NCBI GenBank assembly: GCA_003993805.1
Contig: RSEF01000004.1
Location: forward strand, 21,329,289-21,393,288
DNA from: Himantopus leucocephalus
Taxonomy: Eukaryota; Chordata; Aves; Charadriiformes; Recurvirostridae
Direction of reading: 5' to 3'
Length of the DNA stretch: 64,000 nt
Part shown: piece by piece, positions 23,025 through 33,620 of the stretch
Position numbering within the stretch: the stretch's first letter is position 1
Layout of the letters: each line of letters begins with the position of its first letter
Made by a program: the position numbers and the translations under genes
The notes under the pieces: generated by a model
What the model was told of the DNA's origin: nothing
The model's database searches: none
Seen by the model: the letters and a program-made list of their open reading frames with translations, nothing else

Positions 23025-25104
23025 AACTCCCCAAAACCCAGCCCAGCTGGAGGACTGTGGTCTCTGTCTTTAAAAGAGCCACTTGAGAGCTCTGAGCACC
23101 CACAAAACCTATTGATTTCAGATTTCACTGAGAGGTAAGAGCACTTGGCACTTGTCAGGTGTGTTAGCATAAAACGAAGGAGCTTGTATATCTTTTCAAG
23201 CTCTAGAGACTGTAGCTGCTTTCAACAAGAAATTAGCAGCTTGTCTCTGGGTTTTGACATGTCAGACACAGAGGGGAGGACTGACAGCTAATGAAGCTCG
23301 GAGACAATTACAGTAACTCTCCCATGATGAACTGAAATCCACCCCTGCATCACTGGGCGCCAGTATAATGAAAGTTGGACTATCCATAGCATATCCCCTT
23401 TTGTGCCACTACAAACCCTGATCTGACAGTGCAGATAAAGAGGAAAGAGTATGAAAATTGAAGGAACACTCATTTCTAAGAGAGACTATGTCAGAAGGTG
23501 CTGTATACAGTCAATCAATATAAGAGTGTTTCTTGTTCTGGCAAATATGTGATAAGCCAAGTCTCAAACCAAGCAGGACTGTAAATATAAATATTTATTG
23601 CAGTGCTTGAAGTAACCTGATATTTCAGATCTCAGGAGGTGGTTCTGGATTCACGACTTGAGCTCTTACATGCCTTTGAACGTGGACCTAAGTCACTTTT
23701 GAGATAATTTGGGTACACGAAGAGAATCCATTTAATTTCAATCAATACTCTGCCACTCTACCTTTTCTTTTTGCATGTATAGTCTGTCTGTTTTCTTTAT
23801 TAATTCCAATTAGAACTGTAAACATGGTCTGTACCCAAAACACTCCTCTCTGCACCCATAAAATTGTTCTTAAATTTCTAGGAAGTTTAATGCAGGCATA
23901 GACAGCAGGTAACATCAGTTGCTCTGTGAGGGTGTAGCACAGCCAGTGTAGGCAATGCTGGCAGGGATACCGTTCACTTCCTACTCAGAGGCAGGATAAT
24001 GTAGTTCTTGTGGATGGCCAAATATAAAAATACATATGGAAGATAAAGCAGGTTGGTCCTACTATCTAGGCACAAAACTAATTTTAAAAGCTATGAGTAA
24101 ATGTATATGGAACCATCACACTTCCCGCACCATCTCTGTTCTGCGAGTTATTACAGTAAAATCATGGTTATGATCATTTCACTTAGCACTCCCTTTATGG
24201 AAGTAATTTCTGGAGGTCACAACCTGAAAGCATATTTATATCGGAGGGAAAACATCATGCTTGCAGGTTTCTGAGACTTAAAAAATACCCCAATAAAAAC
24301 ACCCACACCACCACCTACCTTGAACAATACCATTGGTTTACTTTAATAAAAAAAGTTTTTAAAAGGGGTTTCTGATCTTTTTCTATTAACTTTTGAAAAT
24401 TAAATTTAAAGGCTTAGTGGTCTTATTCCTGATGCCAATCAAATACAACGGAAAACACTGAAGGAGTTCAAAATTGCAGCTATGTGTTTTGTGCGTGTCT
24501 CTGACTCACCCACATGTGCATACACTTCAATGGACTGTTAGAGCTGCAGTCAAAATCCTCGGAATCTGGAGGGGAAGGGATCCCTACAGACTTGGCTCCC
24601 ATGCACGGCATCAGGATTGACACCAGAGAGTCTCACATCTCCAAAGGAGCATGAACTAATCCATGCACTAAGACAGGATTTACAAGACGGACTGTAACAG
24701 CTCCTAAGATAGCTGTTACTGTCTCCGTGTTGTTAATGTGTTTGCAAGATTAGTATTAATTACCCAAATAGGGATATATCTGTTTTGAGAGCTTGTAATA
24801 AGTACTTACTTAATATTAGGTAAATAACATGCAAATGAAAGAACATACTGTATAAGCAACAAAGTGTTTAATTATTTGTATGTATTTTAAGGGCCTCTTA
24901 TAAATAAACCTGTCTTTGCAGGATCTATTTTAGGTATATATTTATACATCTCTATGAATAGTGTTTATATAAAGGATATATTCGATACAGACACTGAAGG
25001 TTAAATAAACAATGCAAAGGTGATATGAACTAATGATTGCCAATATATTCAAACTTAGATAGCTTTGATTCATGCTGTTTATCTTTAGTATAAAGAATAG
25101 TGAG
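23025..25104. other. Gene-free AT-rich stretch
   Basis: No gene recognised. It includes the octamer-bearing block 24720-24920 described separately. It is otherwise without repeats I can name. Confidence 0.55.
24720..24920. promoter_or_regulatory. Candidate conserved non-coding block with a POU octamer
   Basis: An AT-rich, low-repeat stretch containing a perfect ATGCAAAT octamer (24829-24836, the POU-domain factor site), 'tattaattaccc' and 'tttaattatttg' homeodomain-type motifs. The composition resembles developmental enhancers in vertebrate gene deserts. Only the motifs are seen; enhancer function and conservation are guesses. Confidence 0.2.
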
Positions 25105-25139
25105 TGCCTGCCTGCCTGCCTACCCCTCTCTCCCTCCCG
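25105..25139. repeat. (TGCC)4 plus pyrimidine tract
   Basis: Four TGCC units followed by 'tacccctctctccctccc'. It is a strand-asymmetric pyrimidine run just upstream of the CpG-rich patch at 25.5 kb. Confidence 0.9.
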
Positions 25140-25479
25140 ACTTTACAGTTCCTGTCTCTTCCTGGTTTAGTATCATATTCGGAATGTTCTTTAAACACCC
25201 TGCTTGATATATAATAATTTGAAAAAAAAAAAAGATAAAACATGATAATTTCAGGAAAAAAAAAAAACCACTGAAAGAATAAATCCAGTGTAAAGTAGTG
25301 TCATTTCACCGAAGCCCACCGAGCAATACTGACTTTCACCAGCGTGGGACCCCAACTGGAGACTCTGACCCCCCCGCCAGGCACCCGATACACTGCCAAT
25401 CCCCCAACCAGCAGGAAAAAGCTGCTTTCCCCCCCCTACCATTTATCATGTTGCCCAAGTACTTTTAAAGTAGCAGGAG

Positions 25480-25625
25480 GAGGTGGGGAGGAGGAGCTGA
25501 AGCCTCTGCGAGGCTTTGCTCAGCGCTCGGCAGCGCCAGCGCGGGACGGCAGCGGTGCTGGGTGCGGGTCTGCAGCCTGGCACGGGCACAGCGCGGCTCC
25601 CAGCGCCTGCCGTGTGTGACTAATC
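25480..25625. promoter_or_regulatory. Small CpG-rich patch
   Basis: In about 145 bp the sequence goes from AT-rich to strongly GC-rich, with roughly 15-18 CpG dinucleotides between 25508 and 25625 (for example 'cagcgctcggcagcgccagc'), preceded by a GGA/GGT purine run (25476-25497). CpG is depleted in methylated vertebrate DNA, so a cluster this dense suggests an unmethylated element, such as a minor promoter, an enhancer or a first exon. No TATA box, initiator or clear splice donor stands out. It is shorter than a classical 200-bp CpG island. Confidence 0.4.
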
Positions 25626-26718
25626 GGCCCTCACTAGGCTCACGCTTGTTTATTCCACTTAGATTCTTCTGGTTCATATCAAAACACAACAGCCAGTTAT
25701 ACTAATTCATCTTCATTTTCTGAAGTACAAAACCAACATGGCAATGCAGGCAAATGTTTAGGTAAAAATGCTCCGTTTATCTCTTGATGCCCCTGTGACT
25801 GAATTTTCCTTCAAGAATAACAGATGGCTTAACTGCACCAGGTAAAGACTTTGCACGAGTCGGTGACAAAAAAAGGGTTGTAGAGGGTTTTTTTGTGACA
25901 TAAATCTCCCCCAAACCCACCCCTGTAAACAGTAATAAGAACATGCAGGGCTTTTTAATTGAACATTAAACTCACAAGTCCCATTACGTTCACAGTACAG
26001 TACCCAGTTAATATATCCTTTGGGTTTTTTTTCCCTTTGTCCCACCCACAGAGATGTTACAAATTGGATTTAAATTAAATTTCATTCTAAACACATATAT
26101 TCAATCATAACAAAACAGTGACAAATTAGCTTATTCCATTTAAACTCATTGTATGCTCAGCCCGAGTACCTCCTGCTCCAACCCAGGGCCTATTTCCCAA
26201 AGGTCGGGTATTTAAAGAACTGACGCACAAATGTGTGTGTAGCTATTAGCAGGGGAGTTGGTTTGATTATTACATGAAATATCAGATTGAACGGCAGTGT
26301 GTCTTTTACAGTGTGAATATGGAAGAGGTTTGTTTTTTTATTATTGCATGAGTAAAGGGGTATAAACAGATGGGTACAAACAGAGTGGTGCATAGGTACA
26401 GCTGTTCTACAAATGCCTACATTTATTTTCTTCCCCTTTCTCAAATATGATCCGATATAAAAAGAAACCTGACTGGTAAATTCCCTTTTAACATAGTCTG
26501 TTATATATCCATTGAAACACCATTCCCCATTAGCTACCTTTGCTGTACGGGGATAACACGTAATGAGATTTTCTCGTTTGTTTTTTTTCCCATCGCGGCT
26601 GGGCCCTTGCTAGTTTTAGCAGCTAAAGGAAGGCAGAATGGGTCAGGTGTGGAGAGAACAGAGCGAATTTGATACCACTCCTGAGAGAACTTGGATAGTT
26701 TCCAAATCAATCTGTCTC
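25626..26718. other. Gene-free AT-rich stretch
   Basis: No gene or named repeat recognised. Short chance frames occur on the minus strand (25758-26045, 26190-26444). Confidence 0.55.
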
Positions 26719-26753
26719 GGGGGGGGTGGAAGGAGGGGGGGGGGGGGGAAAGG
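26719..26753. repeat. Poly-G tract with quadruplex potential
   Basis: G8 (26719-26726), then 'tggaagga', then G14 (26735-26748) and 'aaaggg'. Four or more G-runs lie within 35 bp, so a G-quadruplex could form on the plus strand. Tract length is probably not reliable in the assembly. Confidence 0.85.
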
Positions 26754-29049
26754 GAAAACTGCAATTGTTTGAGAGCTCGTGGGGATACCAGGTCCCTCTG
26801 CTTGANACCATGGCTAAACATCAACTGTGGTTAGATCAAACACTCGTGAAGCAAAGGATACTGAAACTGTTATTTGTAAAGGAAAAAAGCCACCGTTTCA
26901 AAATTACACTGGAATGTGCTTAGAAAAATAAACATTCTCAATTTGCCCTAAAATTTGTTAGCAGTAAACAAACTCACTTCTTTTACCAGGTTTATGCAGT
27001 CTTTGTGCATTGTGGATATTTTAGAGACAATTCAGGACTCATTGTTGTAACAAATTTCCAAAACTAGTAGGGATGTGGTGTCCCTACGTGGAGATGTGCT
27101 GTAGCTATCTATCGGCCCAGGGTACTTAATCACAACTCCTAACAAACAGAAAAAAGAAACAATTAAAAATGTAATTGGTTTGAAGCTTTAAATCCCATCC
27201 CAGCGTGCACACTCATTCCTCTCTGTACTACCCAAATCCTAACAAACCCTCTTCCCTTCTCTCCGTGGGCCACCCAATGGCAGCTACAGCCATGCACAAA
27301 TTGCGGCTTCCGAAACTCAGGCTCCAAGTTTAACTCTGGATTTAATCCCTCAAGATGCCCAGCTGTCATGACCTTCCCTGGAGGTGCTAACAGCCTCACA
27401 AGAAGGGCTCAGCACCTCATTGATTTGGCTATGAAGGAACATTTCTCTCTCTTGGCATCAAAATGCCGAAATCGGGGCCAGCAGGATCTGTTAGCAGTCT
27501 TTCCTAATACTTGTGTATTTTCTCCTCGGGTCAGGAGTAGACTTGGGTATACTGGCGAATTCCTTCACCAGCTCACCTCTCCCTCAGCAGATGGCCAGCA
27601 CAAATTGAAGAATGCAAAGTCAGAAGTCCATAAGATGCAGTTCATTGTATACACTTTGGCTGATCAAGGCTTTCACTTTCAATCATCACATGAAAACCAA
27701 AGGGCCAACTTTTCCCATTTTTTCCTAACTTTTCATTCTGCACTCATTCTTCAGCTGGATGTAAACGGATGGGTATCAGCTGAGAATCTAGTCCCCAAAC
27801 TCCTCTCTGACACCCACTAACACAGAATAAATCCCTAAACCAGGGCTTTGTGGCAACTAACAGCTGAATTTGTTCCCCAGATGCCAATGGATGTGACTGC
27901 TGTGAAGTTCTTTCGTACCTCCGCAGCTGTACCAGACTGGCTGCCCAGGTGTAACAACTCCTGGCACTACTGGTCTTCCCTTTTTCGAGCTCAGGAGAGC
28001 TTCAGACGTGCAGATTACTTCTTCACCAGTAACTGTTCACAGCTACAGTATTTCAAAGTGTGTTCCCTTTCCTGCACGAGGCCTGCACGAGTGGTGTTAG
28101 AGGCTGTACCATCTGCACAAAAAATACTTCCACGTTATTACACCCTATAAATCAAATACAACTGTAGGAAAGCAGCTGGTCATAAACTAACAGAAAAATC
28201 AGACCTATAGTGCACATATATTAGACTAGATCCACTCATCATGTTGCCCAGGGGTTGAATGCAGACAAGAGGACAATTTATTTGGGTTGCCTGTGGCTGA
28301 CAGGTAACAAGTGCGCGTGGGGCGCTGGGAGAGCATGCACGCGTTCTGGATAACAAGGCTTGCATGTTCCGACTGGTCTGGCAGGGAAATACCTTCCCGC
28401 TGTCCTCACTGCTGCTTACCTGCTGGGGTCCCAGAAAAAAAAATAGGAGAAGGATACATAGGAGGAGGAACGCTCCCGTCAGGGAAGAGAGAAGTGGGGC
28501 ACCCGGGGTAGATAACGATGCCAAGGTGGGAAGCAACTGCAGCCAGGGATGAGGGGGAAGGGATGTCTCAAAGAGGTAAAGGAATTGACGTGGGGTGGGA
28601 ATTGCAAGTGGGGAGGAAGGGACTGGAGTGGAGTGAAAAAGGAAAGGTCGATCCTAGCATTGATAAGCTGGGATCTTCAATAGCCCATCCACTGTTTGAG
28701 GCCAGGTGTGCTGGAGAAACACCAGGCTCAGAGGGAACTCTGCCTGAGCAAGGATCTCAGGCTCAGACCTGTAGTGAGGAATCTGTGCAAACAGTTTTTA
28801 GTTGGTTGGGGGGTTTTTTGTTGTTTTTTGGTGGTGGTGGTTTTTTATAATCAGGGAGCTTGAGCACCACCAGCAAGATAAAGACAAGAGCCAGTTCTAC
28901 ATCCTCTGGGCTAAGAGAACGGTAAATCTCTTATTAGGAAAAATGACCTTTCAGAAGTTGATGGCTGTTGCAAAAAGTATTAATACATTCTTCTTCTTTG
29001 GGTTTCCCTCAAGGTGTGAACCAGAAAGCATAGCAGTTTTTCCAAGCAT
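26754..29049. other. Gene-free stretch, one undetermined base
   Basis: There is an N at 26806. A 150-codon open frame at 27368-27820 has no recognisable protein and no splice context. 28430-28830 is purine-rich (many 'ggagaagg' and 'ggaggaa' runs) and ends in a G/T simple tract at about 28801-28847. No gene is supported. Confidence 0.5.
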
Positions 29050-29400
29050 CTCCCTGAGTCTCGCTGCCAGGGAGCAGCAGCAGCGGGGCTGCTGGCGCAG
29101 GCTGGGTGCTGAGCACCGAGCGCCAGGTCACAGCCCCCCCAGCAGCGCAGGGCAGCGCCCGCAACAGCTCCTGGTGGCAGCCCAGGGAGCCACAGGGGGA
29201 CGGTGGGTTACACGCCGAGTCCAAGGTCGACTGGGGAAATCCAAGTGACAATTCAGGAGCAGGGCTGAGGCCATGCACCCCTACGTGGCAGCTCCAGCAG
29301 GGACGGAAGCCCAGCGCTGAGCTGCAGTGGGGTTCCTGGGCCATGGCAGGGGTGTCGGGGAGGCTGGGCAGGGCCATTGAGGACCGGTAGTGCCCCTACC
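29050..29400. other. GC-rich patch
   Basis: The first 110 bp are CAG/CGG rich ('gagcagcagcagcggggctg'), and CpGs recur to about 29240 and beyond. Overlapping frames run on both strands (28802-29248 plus, 29009-29377 minus), as expected from stop-poor GC-rich DNA. I cannot tell whether this is a promoter-type element, a decayed GC-rich repeat or an exon. No splice-framed coding segment is visible. Confidence 0.3.
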
Positions 29401-32400
29401 CGTCAAATCTACCAACCGGCACACGCGTAGTATACTTAAGCAGCAATGCCAACAGCACGTCATATCCCAACACAGAAAGAAGGGCTTAATCCAGCATATC
29501 TTAACTGACACAAGTGACCCTTATTCCAAACCACTGGAGCTGCTCCGGTGCGCACAGGTTACACCGGTAAGAGCCGGTGAGATCTGGCCTCTCTTGATTC
29601 TGAGGTCAGATCCATGCATATTTTAATTAAAAAAAAAAAAAAGGAAGCAGAATGGTATGAGTTAAAAACTACTGCCAGCAAAAGCCTTGTCTTTTAAATA
29701 TTCTTTAAGATTACTTAACTATTCCTGCCCCAAGGAGGTAAATGAGATTATTCGTGTAAGTAAAAACTACTTACACAAGCTATGGTTTGCAAGACAGCTT
29801 ACCAATTATGGAGACAGATTTCTGCAACAAGATCTTATAAAATACACAGGACCATTCAACTCCATTTTTTTACTCTCAAAATAATTAAAAAAAAAAAAAA
29901 TCACTGGCTATCCGAAACTGCAAATTGGAGGGAAGAAAGGGAAAACTGCAACAATAACCCCCCTGCCGATGCTGTTGATCTAAAAATTAGTTTCCTTTTA
30001 AAAATCCTATATTGACTCTTTACGTTCAGTTTTTAGATCACGATTTCAAATAAAAAGAGACATTTCAAACAAGCACCAGGGGCTGCTCAGACACACAGAA
30101 ATGTGTCTGATTACGNCGGCCAACAAACCCACCCTGTTTTTGGAAAGGATAAGGTCCTTTATGATGTTGATAAAGCACTCCTCTTGGAGAAACATAGGGT
30201 ACCATCAATCAACAACATTTGTCTTTGGCTTCTTTTGTTGACATCCCAATATTACAACAGCAAATCATAATCCTAGCAAAGTAAAAAGGCTCTGGGGAGA
30301 AGCAGCTATAAATTGGGCCTGCCTGGATCAAATGAACTCTAACATGAAGGTCTGTTAAGCACTGAGTGCTTTACTTTCTAGCAGAACATTCAAATCAAAA
30401 AGACTTAGGTGAATTGAAAGGAAGAAGCAGAGTTAGGAACCAGAGAGCCACGGTAATTTGCTTCTTCAGTTAATTAGTAGCAGATCACCCTGATAATCAC
30501 TGTTGTGCCTTGTTTTTCTTTAGCAGTTATTGATTTCAGTTTACCTCAATATTTTCACATTTTTTTGTCCTCAGTTTGGAAGATTTCTTTAAGAGCAGAA
30601 TTCAGGCTCAATCTAAGCAGACATCACTCCATCGCTTTAATGAGCACTAAGGGCCTGTCTGCATAAAAAGGCTGCTCCAGATTAAACAAAGCCTGTTATG
30701 TAAAACAACTGAACTACATCACTGGAAGTGGCAATACTTTTATTATGGTTTAAAGTGGGTTCATTGTGGTTTAATTCAAGGTGACCACGCATCAGTCTAA
30801 ATGAAACTGAAAGTCTCCCTGGCACTGGAAAAGGCAGGCAAATAGAATCTCGCACCAAAATATGCAAGTTCCACTGATGCAACTTTGTCATGCAGATAAA
30901 ATGGAGGTCTTTTTGGTGACCCTTCAGTGTATAACTATTAACCCACTTCATTTTTCTTTTTTTTTTTTTGGCTTGATTGTAACTAATACCATAAACCAAC
31001 TCTAATTTCCATAAACAGATTAAATGGTGTTTTGTTATCATAAGAAATTATCATTACAATTATTCTCCTTCAGTACCCCGAAGCATGCTGTGTAGTTCAG
31101 TGTCAAGGTTCAGGTTTGATCTGGGTTACCCCTGTATCAGGCCATCAGAAGGAACAAGCTTGGGCACATTAGTATCAAGCTGCCGCTTCCCTTCCACCTA
31201 GGACAAGCCACAAGAAATCTGTCAATACATGTAGGGCAGCAAGACCTCAAAGCAGGGAGGGAGTTCACCTCAGAGAAGATTTTACTGAGGTTCACTGATG
31301 CCAAGACTATGCAAGAGGTTCAGATGAACCCCAGGACGCAATCTAGACCTTGATTTTAGCTAAAATGCAATGATAAAAAGGAGGCAAAGTAATTAAGAAA
31401 AGGAGTTAACGCTGCTACGTTGACACGCTGCATAGATACTTCGATGGTGATGTGACATCTCTCTCCAGTTCTGCAGTATGAAGTTCTGCTCCATGCGTAC
31501 TCGCACAGGTGCATTTGTCTGACTTTCACATGCACGTCAGTATATACAGGTAGTATATTCAAAATCCAAACTTCAAGTCACAGTTTTGTTATTATTAGTT
31601 ATCAATTCCAAATGAAGTAAAAAATACTCCTGTGGACTGCTGAAATGTGTTTTCCACATGGGGAATAGGATCTAAAGGCAGATAGCTTACCTTCTGACTC
31701 CAGTTTTCACACTATTTACAATAGCTTTCCCAACTGCACAGGTGTCAAAAATAAAGCAAACTGTATTGTGCGGAAAAAGTAACTTTGACAGGTCTAATTT
31801 ACTGAGACTGATTCATGTGACAGCATAAACAAATCATTCTTGTCAAAGTCTATATTGAAAACGGAGTAAATTGATCGTGGAGTCAAGTGCACTAGTAATT
31901 TCAGGGAGTATTGTGATTTCATTTGTAAAACTATTGCAAAGAGGGGAAAAAACCTGTCTTTCAGAGCTGGCTTCAATTTTTGCAGCATTCTGTTACTACC
32001 AGCACTTTTCCTGTGCAATCCTGTTACTGTGTATTCAGGGAAGTAACATGAGAAATCCCCTGAGATCTTTTGTACAAATATACAGTGAAGATCAACAAGA
32101 AATCCTCTGAGTGAACAAAACATTCTGTATGTGTTTTCTTACTGCTTCTGTAGGAGCAGAATGTTGCGACTGATTAAAACACCAGCATAGCATTCAGTTT
32201 CTTACTGGAAGTGTTTTTTGTGCTTAGGAGGAACTCGAGAAACGACGTTATGAGAATGAGGATTTTCAACGTAGGTTTAAATTATCTAATTTCTGAAGTC
32301 ATTGCTTTCTTCCTCTACAGGGGAGAGGGCGAGTTCCTGGGAGTATACTTTAACTGACAGCGCCCGAGTTTCTTATCTAGGAATAAAAAACGGGGAGATG

Positions 32401-33389
32401 TAAACTTTGTCAAGATAAGCAATAGCAAAACTCCTGTGTAATGTATCCAGTGAAGCTAACGACCCTGGGAGCAGAGAAAGTGAAGCCAATAAGTTATGCC
32501 AGACAGGCACTTACAGAGGTCTTCTGGGGTCATGTTTACTAATCTCTCTCTCACTCTCTGTCAGAGTGTTATGAAGGAGCACAAAGCACGCAAACTGCAA
32601 GGTAGATGAACAGTGAATTATTCAAAACAATACCTTCACACTTTATATAAAAATAACGAATGTTAAATCAAGAGTGCATTTAACCAAAGGGTGAATTTTA
32701 ATAACCTGAAACCTCAGTATGCCAAGAAGACAACAACTGGCATGTGTCTTGCAAGAATGGTTTTGTCCATTTTGCAATGAATGGATTTAATAACGGGCCC
32801 CTGTTTTCTCCAATCCCTTGACTTGGTACAGCCCTTTGCCTAAATTCCAGATGACCCCCCTCTCTTTCTTTCTTTTTTTTTTTTTTCTTCCATACACAGA
32901 AGGTACAAAATCTTTTGTTCCTATTTCCAGGGGAAAAACAATTCTGTCTCAAGAATATTCACCTTTTGTGTTCATCTTTAAGCTTCATAAGGTCAACATA
33001 AAATAGGGAAACAGAGCATTAAATTTCTAAAAATCAATAGCATGTACATAAATTGACATTCATTACTTTACAGTGATTTCCAGTTTCTCCTTGATTGATT
33101 AAAGCTAGGGGTTGAAAATAAGTGCTTTTCCCCTGCCTGGAGAAATTCCCAATTGTCCATGCTGTGAACCTTCCATTATGAGACATGAGACAGAGGTAGC
33201 AGTACATGGTTCATTTCACACCGCCACAAAATAGACTTGTCATTCCACAATCGAAAGTAAGGAACCTGATGGAAGAGCAATGTGTCAAAAACTTGTCAAA
33301 AGAGGCCTGCGCATAATGACAACTGAGAACAAGGAAACCATATCTTGAGGTTTACACTGGCCAGCTTTCACATGCAGAGAGTAGAACCG
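29401..33389. other. Gene-free AT-rich stretch, one undetermined base
   Basis: There is an N at 30116. Poly-A runs at about 29628-29642 and 29885-29899, a T-rich run at 30952-30970 and a pyrimidine tract at about 32861-32890 are the only simple sequences noted. No gene or named repeat was seen. Confidence 0.5.
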
Positions 33390-33620
33390 AAAAATTATGC
33401 TGTTAATTTTTTTACATGTTTAAATGTGATATTGAATGGCAATTCATATTTTTCAACCTAATTAATTTTGATTCCACATTAATTTATGGGAGATAAATAT
33501 TTACAATACAATTAAATTAGTTAATTTATAAAAGCGGAGGAGCAAAAACATTTGAATATGAGCTGCCTAAATTAGCGCTAAGGAAAAAAATATATTTTCT
33601 CTGCACTAAAAATTATGGAA
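33390..33620. promoter_or_regulatory. Candidate conserved non-coding AT-rich block
   Basis: Contains TAATTAAT (33459-33466) and further TTAATTTA-type homeodomain motifs (33478-33525) in non-repetitive DNA. The unbroken AT-rich but not low-complexity composition is like conserved developmental enhancers. This is a composition-based guess only. Confidence 0.2.

Noticed and set aside
27368..27820. 150-codon open frame
   Set aside because: No domain, no acceptor or donor in phase, and no promoter. Its length is possible by chance in 64 kb read in six frames.
28802..29377. Overlapping long frames on both strands in the GC patch
   Set aside because: Both strands are open because stop codons are rare in GC-rich DNA. 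Neither has splice or domain support.
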